Of a DNA stretch of 37,689 bases, positions 8,320 to 16,398 are shown piece by piece (position 1 is the first letter of the stretch; every line of letters begins with the position of its first letter). This DNA is from Pseudomonadota bacterium (lineage in GTDB: Bacteria > Pseudomonadota > Alphaproteobacteria > Rhodospirillales > Magnetospirillaceae): assembly GCA_021782815.1 (NCBI GenBank), contig JAJXUO010000029.1:1-37689 (forward strand), given 5' to 3'. A program made the translations under genes and the position numbers. Below the pieces are notes generated by a model that was not told the origin of the DNA, made no database searches, and was given only the letters and a program-made list of their open reading frames with translations.

Positions 8320-9375
8320 TCAGCGCAGATAGAAGATCAGCCCCAGGCTGATGCTGCCCAGCGCCAGAAGCGACACCACCACGGCGGCGGTGACCCGCGC
8401 TCCGGCCTGGGCCACGGTGCGCACGTCCACCCCCAGGCCCAGGGCCGCCATCGAGATCACCGTCAACAGATTGGCGGCGATGGCCATGGGCGGCAACAGG
8501 CCCTTGGGGATCAGCCCCAGCGAGCGCAGCGCGGCCAGACCCAGGAAGCCGATGATGAACCACGGCACCAGGCGATGCACCGCCAGGCGGCCATGTTCGG
8601 GGCGGTCGCCCGCCGTCACCGCCGGTTCCGGCTCGTCCTCCTCCTCGCGCAGGCGGCTTTCCAGCATCGACAGCACCAGCACCACCGGGCCCAGCATCAG
8701 CACCCGCACCAGCTTGACCAGGGTGCCCACCTGCACCGACAGGGCGCTGACCGGCGCCGTGGCCGCCAGCACCTGCGGCACGGCATAGACGGTGAGCCCG
8801 GCCAGGATGCCGTATTCGCTGTTGCTGAGGCCGGCGATGCCCACCAGCAGCGGCAGGGTGAGCACCACCACCACCCCCAGCACGGCGGTGAAGGCGATCG
8901 ACGAGGCCACGTCGTCGCCGTCGGCGCCGATCACCGGGGCCACGGCGGCGATGGCCGAATTGCCGCAGATCGAATTGCCGCAGGCCACCAGCAGGGCCAT
9001 GCGCGGCCGCAAGCCCAGAACCCGTCCCACGGTGAAGCTGAAGAGAATGGCCACCGTCACCACGCCGAAGATGCCCACCAGCAGGATCGGCCCGGCCGCC
9101 ATCACCGTGGCAAACGACACCGAGGCCCCCAGCAGCACCACCGCGACCTCCAGCAGGAACTTGGCGCTGACATTGATGCCGGGGCGGAAGGCATGGCCGG
9201 GATGCCACAGGGTACGGATCACCGTGCCGATCAGAATGGCCAGCACCAGGGCTTCCAGCCAGGCGCGGCCAAACAGGGCCACCTCACCCCGTTCCAGCAG
9301 GGAGGCCGCCAGCGACACCCCCGCGCACAGCAGAATTCCGGGGAAGTAGGTTGGCAGCGTTTTCAAACGGGTCAT
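8320..9375 (-). CDS. YeiH/UPF0324 family putative sulfate exporter
   Basis: 351-aa polytopic inner-membrane protein, about ten hydrophobic segments. Family-typical stretches are FLLEVAVVLLGASVSF, VACGNSICGNSAIAAVAPVIGA (about residues 127-148) with the GNSICGNSAI signature, AFTAVLGVVVVLTLPLL, YGILAGLTVYAVPQVLAA, VKLVRVLMLGPVV and a C-terminal LGLGVDVRTV. The hydrophilic loop LREEEDEPEP (about 245-262) is cytoplasmic. GGAGA lies seven bases before ATG 9375. It is divergent from a LysR regulator at 9485, the same arrangement as yeiH/yeiE in enterobacteria. The proposed sulfate or sulfite-derived substrate comes from the family name and is not proven here. Confidence 0.88.
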   Translation of the reverse strand: MTRLKTLPTYFPGILLCAGVSLAASLLERGEVALFGRAWLEALVLAILIGTVIRTLWHPGHAFRPGINVSAKFLLEVAVVLLGASVSFATVMAAGPILLVGIFGVVTVAILFSFTVGRVLGLRPRMALLVACGNSICGNSAIAAVAPVIGADGDDVASSIAFTAVLGVVVVLTLPLLVGIAGLSNSEYGILAGLTVYAVPQVLAATAPVSALSVQVGTLVKLVRVLMLGPVVLVLSMLESRLREEEDEPEPAVTAGDRPEHGRLAVHRLVPWFIIGFLGLAALRSLGLIPKGLLPPMAIAANLLTVISMAALGLGVDVRTVAQAGARVTAAVVVSLLALGSISLGLIFYLR

Positions 9376-9419
9376 GATCGTCTCCGGCCTTTCGAAGCGG
9401 GATATGCGGTAAGACCCGT

Positions 9420-9486
9420 CTTAAATGCAGCAGTTCCTAATATAGTTCCAATATACTCTTTTTTTATGTATATAACATTTTGTTAT
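9420..9486. promoter_or_regulatory. AT-rich divergent promoter region with a palindrome over the lysR start
   Basis: Between the exporter and lysR lies an AT-rich stretch. ATAACATTTTGTTAT (9472-9486) is a perfect inverted repeat whose last two bases belong to the lysR ATG (9485). A second dyad-like pair (AATATAG, AATATAC) lies at about 9438-9457. These are candidate LysR-binding sites and could let the regulator repress itself. Confidence 0.45.
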
Positions 9487-10402
9487 GAGCCTGAATCTGC
9501 ACCTGTTGCGGCTGTTCGCCGCCGTCGCCCATCATCGCAGCTTTTCCCGCGCCGCCGAGGCCCTGCATATCAGCCAGCCCGCCGTATCGCGCGGGGTGCG
9601 CGAATTCGAGGAGCAGGTGGGCAACCGCCTGCTGGAACGCGGCGCCGCCGGTGTCGAACCCACCGAGGCCGGGCGCATCCTGTTGCGCCACGCCGCGCCG
9701 CTGTTCGCCGCCGAGCGCGCCGCCGAGGAGGACCTGGCCGCCCTGCGCGGTCTGACCGACGGCAGCCTGGCCATCGGCGCCAGCACCACCATCAGCACCT
9801 GGTATCTGCCGCCGCTGCTGGGGGCCTATCACCGCGCCCATCCGGCCATCCGCCTGCGCCTGACCACCGCCAATACCCAGGAGATCGTCGAACGGCTGCT
9901 GGCGCGCGAGCTAGACGTGGCCCTGGTGGAAGGCCCCATCGACCATCCCTCGATCCGGGTGCGCCGCTGGTGGGAGGACCGTCTGGTGTGGGTGGCCGCG
10001 CCCACCCATCCCCTGGCGCAGGGTGCCGCCCCGCTTTATCCCGAACAGTTGACCGGCGAAATGATGATCCTGCGCGAACCGGGATCGGGCACCCGCGATG
10101 TCGGCCAGGCCGCCCTGGAGGAGCACGGCATCCAACCCGGCGCCATTCTGGAGGTGAGCGGCACCGAGGCCATCAAGCAGGTGGTGGCGGCGGGCCTGGG
10201 CATCGCCCTGGTCTCGGAAGCGGCGGCCCGGCCGCATCTGGCCCTGCGCCAACTGGTGGTGCTGCCGGTGCGCGGCTTTGCCGCCAGCCGCTGGCTCAGC
10301 CGCCTCAGCCTGCCGGAACGCCAGCCCACCGCCGCCGCCGCCGCCTTCGAACGCCTGCTCGACAAGGCCGAGGAACCGCCCGCCGCCCCCCTTCCGCCGT
10401 AA
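9485..10402 (+). CDS. LysR-family regulator next to a YeiH exporter (YeiE/CysL-like)
   Basis: 305-aa LysR regulator. The N-terminal winged helix is LLRLFAAVAHHRSFSRAAEALHISQPAVSRGVREFEEQVG (residues 7-46), with SQPAVSR as recognition helix. The effector domain begins LAIGASTTISTWYLPPLL (about 97-114) and contains the [10 protein letters not shown] signature seen in CysL/CbbR-type members. The divergent YeiH exporter is the likely target. No Shine-Dalgarno sequence is visible; the start codon sits at the end of a palindrome only a few bases from a TATA-rich stretch, so the mRNA may be leaderless. The C terminus is a low-complexity tail (EEPPAAPLPP). The effector is unknown; sulfur anions would fit the neighbour. 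Confidence 0.9.
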   Translation: MSLNLHLLRLFAAVAHHRSFSRAAEALHISQPAVSRGVREFEEQVGNRLLERGAAGVEPTEAGRILLRHAAPLFAAERAAEEDLAALRGLTDGSLAIGASTTISTWYLPPLLGAYHRAHPAIRLRLTTANTQEIVERLLARELDVALVEGPIDHPSIRVRRWWEDRLVWVAAPTHPLAQGAAPLYPEQLTGEMMILREPGSGTRDVGQAALEEHGIQPGAILEVSGTEAIKQVVAAGLGIALVSEAAARPHLALRQLVVLPVRGFAASRWLSRLSLPERQPTAAAAAFERLLDKAEEPPAAPLPP

Positions 10403-10489
10403 ACGGTTGCGCGGGCGCGAGGGTGCGCCAACGCGGCGAAAATTCCCTTCAAGCGAACGACGATCGCGCGTTCACACGATGCCCCTGTC
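10401..10489 (+). repeat. Repeat family C, copy 1
   Basis: It starts on the stop codon of lysR with AACGGTTGCGCGGGCGC and continues through GCGCCAACGCGGCGAAAAT and TTCAAGCGAACGACGATCG to about 10489. A second copy lies inverted at 28502-28590, matching at nearly all positions. Confidence 0.85.
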
Positions 10490-10598
10490 CCGAAAAACAA
10501 CCGGCATTGCGTCCCGGCGCGCTTGGGGGGATAATGAACGCGGAAAAAAGCGAAAAAACGTGGCATTTCAATAAAATGCAACTGATATGAGGGACGCC

Positions 10599-10931
10599 AT
10601 GGTTGGGTATCGCCTCTCCTCCATCCGCAACAAGGGCTGGGTCCGCCTCGGCGCCGTCGGCGCCGCCGCCATGATCCCCTATACCCTGATGGACTATGCC
10701 CTGGGCCGTTTCAGCGAAGGGGCGGCCGGCTATGCCCAGATGGCCGAATATCTGTCGGGCGGCATCGCCCTGTGGCTGGTGTTCGGGTTCAGCATGGGCT
10801 GGGTGATGCACGGCTTCGCCGTGCGCGTGAAGGACGACGACGAGGGGGACAGCGGACGCAACCGCTCCGGCGGCATGCCGGGCCGCGGCGGCACCCTGCA
10901 CGCCGCCCCGCCCACGGCGGGCAAGCACTAA
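10599..10931 (+). CDS. Small two-helix membrane protein of unknown function
   Basis: 110-aa protein with two hydrophobic segments: about residues 14-35 (RLGAVGAAAMIPYTLMDYAL) and about 48-70 (LSGGIALWLVFGFSMGWVMH). A charged, flexible tail follows (VKDDDEGDSG, then Gly/Arg and Pro residues, ending GKH). I prefer ATG 10599, preceded by GAGGGAC, over the in-frame ATG 10587. A short inverted repeat (GCATTT-N5-AAATGC, around 10563-10579) precedes the gene and could be part of its promoter. No family recognised. It lies between two repeat blocks (C before, B after). Confidence 0.55.
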   Translation: MVGYRLSSIRNKGWVRLGAVGAAAMIPYTLMDYALGRFSEGAAGYAQMAEYLSGGIALWLVFGFSMGWVMHGFAVRVKDDDEGDSGRNRSGGMPGRGGTLHAAPPTAGKH

Positions 10932-11263
10932 GATCAAAGTGCGGTGATCGGAACCGATCACCGCCCCCTCATGCGCCGGGCGGGTTTCTCCGAAACCCTT
11001 GGCTTCGCGCCATCAGGCGCGCGTCGCCTTGCTCCTAACCGGCGTCGCGATGAGCCAAGCTCATCACGACTTGGTATGAGATCAAAGTGCGGTGATCGGA
11101 ACCGATCACCGCCCCCTCATGCGCCGGGCGGGTTTCTCCGAAACCCTTGGCTTCGCGCCATCAGGCGCGCGTCGCCTTGCTCCTAACCGGCGTCGCGATG
11201 AGCCAAGCTCATCACGACTTGGTATGAGACCAAAGTGCGGTGATCGGACCTGATCACCGCCCG
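10932..11263 (+). repeat. Repeat family B, two identical 148-bp tandem units plus a 36-bp partial
   Basis: Unit 1 is 10932-11079, unit 2 is 11080-11227, and a truncated third runs 11228-11263. I found no difference between units 1 and 2. Each holds a 24-bp palindrome (arms GCGGTGATCGG and CCGATCACCGC; unit 1 at 10941-10964), a GGGTTT-CTCCG-AAACCC hairpin, a GCGCC-ATCA-GGCGC hairpin and a GATGAG-CCAAG-CTCATC hairpin. The partial third unit keeps only the first palindrome, with one arm slightly changed, and ends four bases before the stop of the minus-strand gene at 11267. Confidence 0.95.
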
Positions 11264-11266
11264 GCT

Positions 11267-11812
11267 CTACTGCGCCAGGGCGGTGGCGGTGAAATCGAGG
11301 GCGCCCGACATCAGCCGTCCCGAAACCAGGGTCAGTCGTCCGGCCAGACTTTCCATCTGATCGCACAGGGCGCGGTAGCGCCGCCACACCGCCATGCGGC
11401 CGTGATTGCCGGAGGCGCCGTAGGACTCCTGCAGATAGCGGCGGCAGATTTCCGCCGAGGCCACCATGTCGTTCTGACGCACCACCGTATGAAAGGTATG
11501 GGACAACAGCTCATCCTCGACGAACAGCCGCTCGACGCGGATCTTGTCGGGATGCGCCCCCACCACGCCGATGCTGCCGTCGGGCAGCACGGCCATGACG
11601 ATGGCGCGGTCCTGCCGGATGCCCTCGTCGCCCAGCACCCGCACCAGATGCCTGGCGAAGCGCTGGGTATCCCGGGCCGCCAGGGCCGCCAGGGTTTCCG
11701 CCTTGCGCTCGATCTCGGCCTGCGGACCGGCGGCCGCCAGTCCCTCCAACACCACCGGCGCCTGGGGGAAGATAGCCGTTCCGGCCGCCATGGCGGATGT
11801 TGCGTCAAACAT
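11267..11812 (-). CDS. Conserved-looking protein of unknown function, 181 aa
   Basis: Soluble, mostly helical protein. The start at 11812 has GAGGAG eight bases upstream; the longer frame above it was not used. Seen: an Ala-rich N terminus, a helical stretch AEIERKAETLAALAARDTQRFARHLVRVLGDEG (about residues 35-67), a strand-like centre AIVMAVLPDGSIGVVGAHPDKIRVERLF (about 72-99), and a C-terminal helical region with RRYLQESYG and MAVWRRYRALCDQMESLAGRL. The gene is divergent from the Tim44-like gene at 12054 and its stop abuts repeat B. I recognise no family and assign no function. Confidence 0.65.
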   Translation of the reverse strand: MFDATSAMAAGTAIFPQAPVVLEGLAAAGPQAEIERKAETLAALAARDTQRFARHLVRVLGDEGIRQDRAIVMAVLPDGSIGVVGAHPDKIRVERLFVEDELLSHTFHTVVRQNDMVASAEICRRYLQESYGASGNHGRMAVWRRYRALCDQMESLAGRLTLVSGRLMSGALDFTATALAQ

Positions 11813-12053
11813 CGGCGAACTCCTCGAACACACCGGCAAGTTTTGCCGCCTTATTCCGATCCCCGGGCAGAAACTGCCGAGCCGGTTCTGCCGTCTTCGG
11901 CCGCTTTTCCGCGGGCACCGTCCGGCCGCGGCCGGAGGCATGACCGCAGACTTGCAAAGCCCAGGCCAAACAACCGCCGCCCAGCCTCTGTTCCCCGGGG
12001 GAAAATTGCTCTAATGTCGCGGCAAACCTCCGCCCGACCGGGAGATCACCGCA

Positions 12054-13121
12054 GTGACCATCACCAAAGCCATCGGCCTTCTGTGCGTTCTGACGATGTG
12101 CTTGCACCCAGCCCTCAGCCAGGCCGAAAGCAACGACCTGGCGCCCGCCACGGGCTTCCTGCATCATTCCACCCATCATCATCATGAAAGCGACCGCAAC
12201 GTTCAGCCGCCGCGCGCCCACGCCGCGCCGGTGGGACCGGCGGTGCAAAGCCAGGATCTGAGCCTGCCTTCCATGGCCGATCCCCGTCCCATGGTGGCCC
12301 CGGCCGCTCCGGCCACGGCGGGCGCCGCCCCCGGCAGCCTGCCGGGCGTGCCCACCGGCGAGGCCCCGCCGGCCGGTTTCGCCGCCCAGGCCTCCACCGC
12401 CCTGGCCGGGTTCACCGGCGGCGGCGTCGTTTCGCTGCTGGGAGGCGCATCCCCCTTCTTCGGCCAGGGCGGCGCCGGTTTCGCCGGCGCCATGGCGCAA
12501 CTGGCCCTGCTCTATCTTCTGGTCCGCGCCCTGCTGCGCCGCCTGCTGCCCAGGCACCGGCCGGTGCGCGCCACCGCCTACCGTTCGCTGGACACGCAGG
12601 AGGAGCCCAGCCTGGGCCGCCGCCCCCGCGACGATTTCGACCGCGAACCCCGCCTGTCCCTGGGTCCGGCCCGCGCGGAGGCGCCGATGGCGACGCCGCC
12701 CCTGCAGGCCGCCCCCGGTCCCTTGCGCCATTTCGTAATGAGCGAGACCGATCTGGCCGATGTCGAGGCCCTGCTGACCGGCCTGCAGCAGGCCCGCAGC
12801 CGCGCCGACGGCCCCGCCCTGCAGCGGCTGTGCGCCCCCGATCTGGCCGAACGCTACCTGCGCGAGGCCCGCACCCTGCAGGCCGACGGCCGCGATTTTT
12901 CGCTGGAGGATGTGCGCATCAGCAAGGGCGACGTCATGGAAACCTGGCATGAGGACGGGGCGCGCTACGCCACCATCGCCCTGCAATGGACGGCCCTGCG
13001 CCACAGCGGCCGGCTGGGCGACACCCCCCGGCGCGTGGAACAGAGCGAAACCTGGACCGTGTGCAACGATCCGGCCGCCCCCTGGAACGATCTGCCCTGG
13101 GTGCTGGTGGCGGTGCGCTGA
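12054..13121 (+). CDS. Tim44-like domain protein with signal peptide
   Basis: 355 aa. GTG start at 12054 with GGGAG about ten bases upstream. Residues 1-25 form a signal peptide (ending SQAES). A His-rich patch (HHSTHHHH, about 37-44) and a long Ala/Pro linker follow, then a Gly-rich hydrophobic segment ending in a probable membrane helix (about 144-165, AGAMAQLALLYLLVRALLRRLL). The C-terminal 130 residues (from about LRHFVMSETDLADVEALLTG) look like the Tim44-like fold, with ALQRLCAPDLAERYL and ATIALQWTALRHSG typical of it. In bacteria these proteins are of unknown or envelope-related role. Convergent with the TPR-like gene. Confidence 0.75.
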   Translation: MTITKAIGLLCVLTMCLHPALSQAESNDLAPATGFLHHSTHHHHESDRNVQPPRAHAAPVGPAVQSQDLSLPSMADPRPMVAPAAPATAGAAPGSLPGVPTGEAPPAGFAAQASTALAGFTGGGVVSLLGGASPFFGQGGAGFAGAMAQLALLYLLVRALLRRLLPRHRPVRATAYRSLDTQEEPSLGRRPRDDFDREPRLSLGPARAEAPMATPPLQAAPGPLRHFVMSETDLADVEALLTGLQQARSRADGPALQRLCAPDLAERYLREARTLQADGRDFSLEDVRISKGDVMETWHEDGARYATIALQWTALRHSGRLGDTPRRVEQSETWTVCNDPAAPWNDLPWVLVAVR

Positions 13122-13138
13122 AACCGGCACCGGGGGCC

Positions 13139-13486
13139 TCACACCCACTGGCGGCGGTGAAGCGATTTACCGCCGTCCCAGGCCACCCGCCGCGCCTCCA
13201 CATCCTTGCCCTGGCGCAGCAACAGGCGGATCAGCATGCCGCGCGCCGCGCCATGGTGGGGCGCCGCCGAGGTGATCAGCCGCAGTGTTTTCACCGTCAC
13301 CTCGATCAGACCCAGCCGCTCCTGGCAGCAGGCCAGCTCATACCAGGCGTCGAGGAACGCGAGGTCGGCCTCGATCGCCGACTTGAAACAAAGCCCCGCC
13401 AGCAGCGGATGATCCGGTTGCAGCGAGCGGCCCAGGTCATACCAGTCGCGCGGTTTGAAGGCATAGGTGGCGAGGACGTTCTTCAT
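13139..13486 (-). CDS. Small TPR-like protein, unknown function
   Basis: 115-aa soluble protein that reads as about three tetratricopeptide-type helical pairs: WYDLGRSLQPDHPLLAGLCFKSAIE, then AFLDAWYELACCQERLGLIEVTVKTL, then AAPHHGAARGMLIRLLLRQGKDVEARRVA. The A..LG/A..YELA and LL..GK..EA spacing is TPR-like. The start at ATG 13486 is the first Met of the conserved-looking part; longer frames upstream are shadows of the FIST gene. It is divergent from the FIST gene by about 190 bases and convergent with the Tim44-like gene. It could be a scaffold for a partner nearby, but nothing in the sequence says which. Confidence 0.6.
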   Translation of the reverse strand: MKNVLATYAFKPRDWYDLGRSLQPDHPLLAGLCFKSAIEADLAFLDAWYELACCQERLGLIEVTVKTLRLITSAAPHHGAARGMLIRLLLRQGKDVEARRVAWDGGKSLHRRQWV

Positions 13487-13672
13487 AGGCCGAGTATGGA
13501 AAGCGGCTGGTGAAAGAATGGTAAAGCTCCCGAAAAAACCGGCGCTTTCGCCCCCTTTTTTCGCCCCGCGCCGCCCGGTCCCGGGCAACGGAAAATTCCA
13601 GTGGCCTCCCCACCCCCCCATCCCATAGGATTGATGCCAAAGGGGAGAACACGCCAGGGGAGAGGTTGGGCG

Positions 13673-14800
13673 ATGGGCGCCGGGGTTCTGCAGGGGCAGA
13701 GTTTCGCCATGCCGCCGGAACAGGCGGTGCGGGAGCTGGCCCGCACCATGGCGGTGCCCGGTCTGGATCTGGTGCTGCTGTTCTTTTCGCCGCGCTACGC
13801 CACCGAAGCCTTCGCCCGGGCCGCCGCCGCCGCCTTCGCTCCGGCGCGGGTGGCGGGCTGCACCACCTCGGGAGAATTCGGGCCGCTGGGCTACCGCGAG
13901 GACTCGGTGGCGGCCATGGGCTTTCTCGCCCCCGCCTTCGGCGCCACGCTCCAGCTGCTGCCCGACCTCGACCGCTTCCAGGCGGCCCGGCTGGCCCCGC
14001 TGGCGCGCGGCCTCTTTCCCCGCGCCGCGCCCGCCCACCGCGCCCTGATCACCCTGTTCGACGGCTTCAGCGGCAAGGAGGAGGTGGTGGTCGGCGCCCT
14101 GCACGGTCTGGCGGCCGATGTGCCGCTGTGCGGCGGCTCGGCCAGCGACGGCGGCCGCCTGGAGCAAAGCCTGCTGCTCCATGAGGGAGAGCTGCACCGC
14201 AACGCCGCCCTGGTGGTGGGACTGGCCTCCGAGGCCCCCCTGCATGTCTTCAAAACCGAACATTTCCGCCCCACCGACCAGCGTCTGGTGGTGACGGCGG
14301 CCGACAGTTCCCGCCGCCTGGTGCGCGAGCTGAACGGCCTGCCTGCCGCCGCCGAATATGCCCGCCTCACCGGCACCGATCCCGCGCATCTGGATCTGGC
14401 CCATTTCGCCGAACATCCGCTGATGGTGCGGGTGCGCGGCGCCAATTTCATCCGCTCCTGCATCGGTGTGGACGGGATGGGCGGCCTGCGCTTCGCCTGT
14501 GCCATCGATGTCGGGCTGGTGCTGCGCCTGGGCCGGGGCCAGGACATGGCCTGCGACATCGAGGGCACCCTCACCGAGGTGGAACGCAAGGTGGGCGGTC
14601 CGGTGGATATCCTGGGCTTCGACTGCCTGCTGCGGCGCCAGGAAATGGAGCATTCCGGCCAGATGGACCGCATCGGCGCCCTGATGCGCCGTCATCGCCT
14701 GCTGGGCTTTTCCACCTTCGGCGAGCAGTTCCAGGGCATGCATATCAACCAGACCCTGACCGGCATCGCCTTCCCCCGTGGCGGAACGGCGGCCCGATGA
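13673..14800 (+). CDS. FIST N- and C-domain sensory protein
   Basis: 375 aa. FIST proteins are sensory modules thought to bind small ligands such as amino acids. N-terminal part: LDLVLLFFSPRY, then VAGCTTSGEFGPLGY (about 60-74), the signature that places it in FIST. Further on, VPLCGGSASDGG (about 151-162) and NAALVVGLAS are typical of the core, and FIST_C covers roughly 210-365 (ELNGLPAAAEYARLTG, HPLMVRVRG, DILGFDCLLRRQEMEH, FSTFGEQFQGMHINQTLTGIAF). ATG 13673 with GGGGAGAGG upstream is the best start; an in-frame ATG at 13634 is possible. Its stop overlaps the histidine kinase start (ATGA), so the two are co-translated and probably act as ligand sensor and kinase. Confidence 0.88.
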   Translation: MGAGVLQGQSFAMPPEQAVRELARTMAVPGLDLVLLFFSPRYATEAFARAAAAAFAPARVAGCTTSGEFGPLGYREDSVAAMGFLAPAFGATLQLLPDLDRFQAARLAPLARGLFPRAAPAHRALITLFDGFSGKEEVVVGALHGLAADVPLCGGSASDGGRLEQSLLLHEGELHRNAALVVGLASEAPLHVFKTEHFRPTDQRLVVTAADSSRRLVRELNGLPAAAEYARLTGTDPAHLDLAHFAEHPLMVRVRGANFIRSCIGVDGMGGLRFACAIDVGLVLRLGRGQDMACDIEGTLTEVERKVGGPVDILGFDCLLRRQEMEHSGQMDRIGALMRRHRLLGFSTFGEQFQGMHINQTLTGIAFPRGGTAAR

Positions 14801-16398
14801 GCGCCGCCGACGCCGAGCGCATCGCCGCCCTGGAACAGGAAATCCTGCGCCTGCGCCGGGTGAACGAGGTGCTGATGGACCGGGTGGAACACAGCATGGA
14901 GCTGCAGGGCGACGCCTATTCCATCTTCCAGACCGCCGTGCTGCTGGAAGGCCAGGTGCAGGAGCGCACCCAGGCCCTGCAAACCGCCCTCGACGATCTG
15001 GATCGGGCGCAACGCACCTTGCAGGAGGCCATCGCCCTCATCGACGAGGGCTTCGCCCTGTTCGACGCCGACGACCGCCTGCGCCTGTGCAACCAGCGAT
15101 ACCGCGCCATCCTCGGCGACAGGCCCGTCATCGGCATGTCGTTCGAGGCCATCCTGCGCGCCCTGGTGGCCTCGGGGCAGATGCTGGACGCCACGGCCGA
15201 TCCCGAAGCCTGGATCGCCTGGCGCCTGGGGCAGCACCGCCATCCCGGCGCGCCGCTGCTGCTGGCCGTGGCGGGCGACCGCTGGCTGCAGATCAGCGAG
15301 CGGATCACCGGCGACGGCGGCCGCGTGACCCTGTGCACCGACATCAGCGCCGTCAAACGCAGTGAAACCGACCGCCGCCAGCGCGAACTGGCGGAAAAAA
15401 GCGCCCTGCTGCAGGCCACCCTCGAAACCCTGGCCCAGGGCGTGGCCGTGATCGCCCCGGACGGACGCCTGTCGGTCTGCAATCAAGGGTTCGGGGAGCT
15501 GGCGGGGCAGGAGGCCGCCCAGGCCGCCGCCCGTCTGCTGCGCGACCCCGCCCTGACTGCGGGCGGCGCCCCCCGCACCATGGAAACCGCCTCGGACGCC
15601 GGGCGCGGCCTGGAGGTGCGGCTGGCCCCCATGCCCGACGGCGGCCATGTGCTGACCCTGACCGACATCACCGAGCGCCAAACCCGCGAGCACCAGCTGG
15701 TGCAAACGCTCGACCGTTTAAGCCAGGCCTATACCGAGCTGGAACGCTTCGCCTATGTGGCGGCCCACGATCTGCGCGAACCCTTGCGCAACATCGTCTC
15801 CTACACCCAGCTGCTGCGCCGCCATCTGCCGGCCGAAGGCGAAACCGCCGGCTATTTCGACGTCATCGTCCAGGCCGGCAACCGCATGCACGGCCTGATC
15901 GGCGGCCTGCTGGATTATGCCCGGGTGCCGGGGCGGGCCAGCCCCTTCGTCCCCTGCGCGCTGCAGGAGTGCTGCGATCTGGCCCTCGACCATCTGCAAA
16001 GCGGCATCGCCCAGGCCGAGGCCAGCCTCAGCGTGGCGCCCCTGCCCCAGGTGCAGGGCGATGCCGTGCAGATCGTGCAGCTGTTGCAGCATCTGATCGG
16101 CAACGCCCTCAAATACCGCCACCCCCTGCGCCGGCCGCAGATCCGCGTTTCGGCCCGCCGGGACGGGGCGCGCTGGATCGTCTCGGTGGCCGACAACGGC
16201 ATCGGCATCGATCCCGCCGCCCAGGACATCTACGAAATCTTCCGCAAGCTGCACAGCCACACCGCCTATCCCGGCGCCGGGGTGGGGCTGGCGGTATGCC
16301 GCCGCATCGTGCAGCATCACGGCGGCACCCTGTGGCACGAGGCCAACGAGGACGGCGGCACCACCTTTCATTTCACCCTGCCCGACGCGTCACCCTAA
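14797..16398 (+). CDS. Soluble PAS-domain sensor histidine kinase partnered with FIST
   Basis: 533 aa, no membrane segments. Residues 1-75 are a coiled coil (ALEQEILRLRRVNEVLMDRVEH). Two PAS-like domains follow: about 76-190 (AIALIDEGFALFDADDRLRLCNQRY) and about 205-295 (LETLAQGVAVIAPDGRLSVCNQGF). The dimerisation box is AAHDLREPLRNIVSY with phospho-acceptor His324. The ATPase part has LLQHLIGNALKYRHP (N box), DNGIGID (G1) and GAGVGLAVCRRI (G2). No receiver domain is attached and no cognate regulator is adjacent in the same direction; the nearest, DctD, is convergent and already has DctB. Its last nine bases overlap the end of dctD. Input presumably comes from the FIST protein. Confidence 0.92.
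   Translation: MSAADAERIAALEQEILRLRRVNEVLMDRVEHSMELQGDAYSIFQTAVLLEGQVQERTQALQTALDDLDRAQRTLQEAIALIDEGFALFDADDRLRLCNQRYRAILGDRPVIGMSFEAILRALVASGQMLDATADPEAWIAWRLGQHRHPGAPLLLAVAGDRWLQISERITGDGGRVTLCTDISAVKRSETDRRQRELAEKSALLQATLETLAQGVAVIAPDGRLSVCNQGFGELAGQEAAQAAARLLRDPALTAGGAPRTMETASDAGRGLEVRLAPMPDGGHVLTLTDITERQTREHQLVQTLDRLSQAYTELERFAYVAAHDLREPLRNIVSYTQLLRRHLPAEGETAGYFDVIVQAGNRMHGLIGGLLDYARVPGRASPFVPCALQECCDLALDHLQSGIAQAEASLSVAPLPQVQGDAVQIVQLLQHLIGNALKYRHPLRRPQIRVSARRDGARWIVSVADNGIGIDPAAQDIYEIFRKLHSHTAYPGAGVGLAVCRRIVQHHGGTLWHEANEDGGTTFHFTLPDASP

Noticed and set aside
8575-10590. 671-codon plus-strand frame across the exporter and lysR
   Set aside because: Antisense to the exporter and out of frame with lysR; it is His/Gln/Arg-rich and lacks domain features, as expected of a shadow in GC-rich DNA.
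10944-11186. 80-codon frames inside repeat B
   Set aside because: They exist because the repeat lacks stops in that frame; the tandem units encode the same peptide twice and paired hairpin changes explain the conservation better than protein coding.
14692-15705. 337-codon minus-strand frame opposite the kinase
   Set aside because: Antisense to the FIST end and kinase; no recognisable domain, composition typical of shadows.
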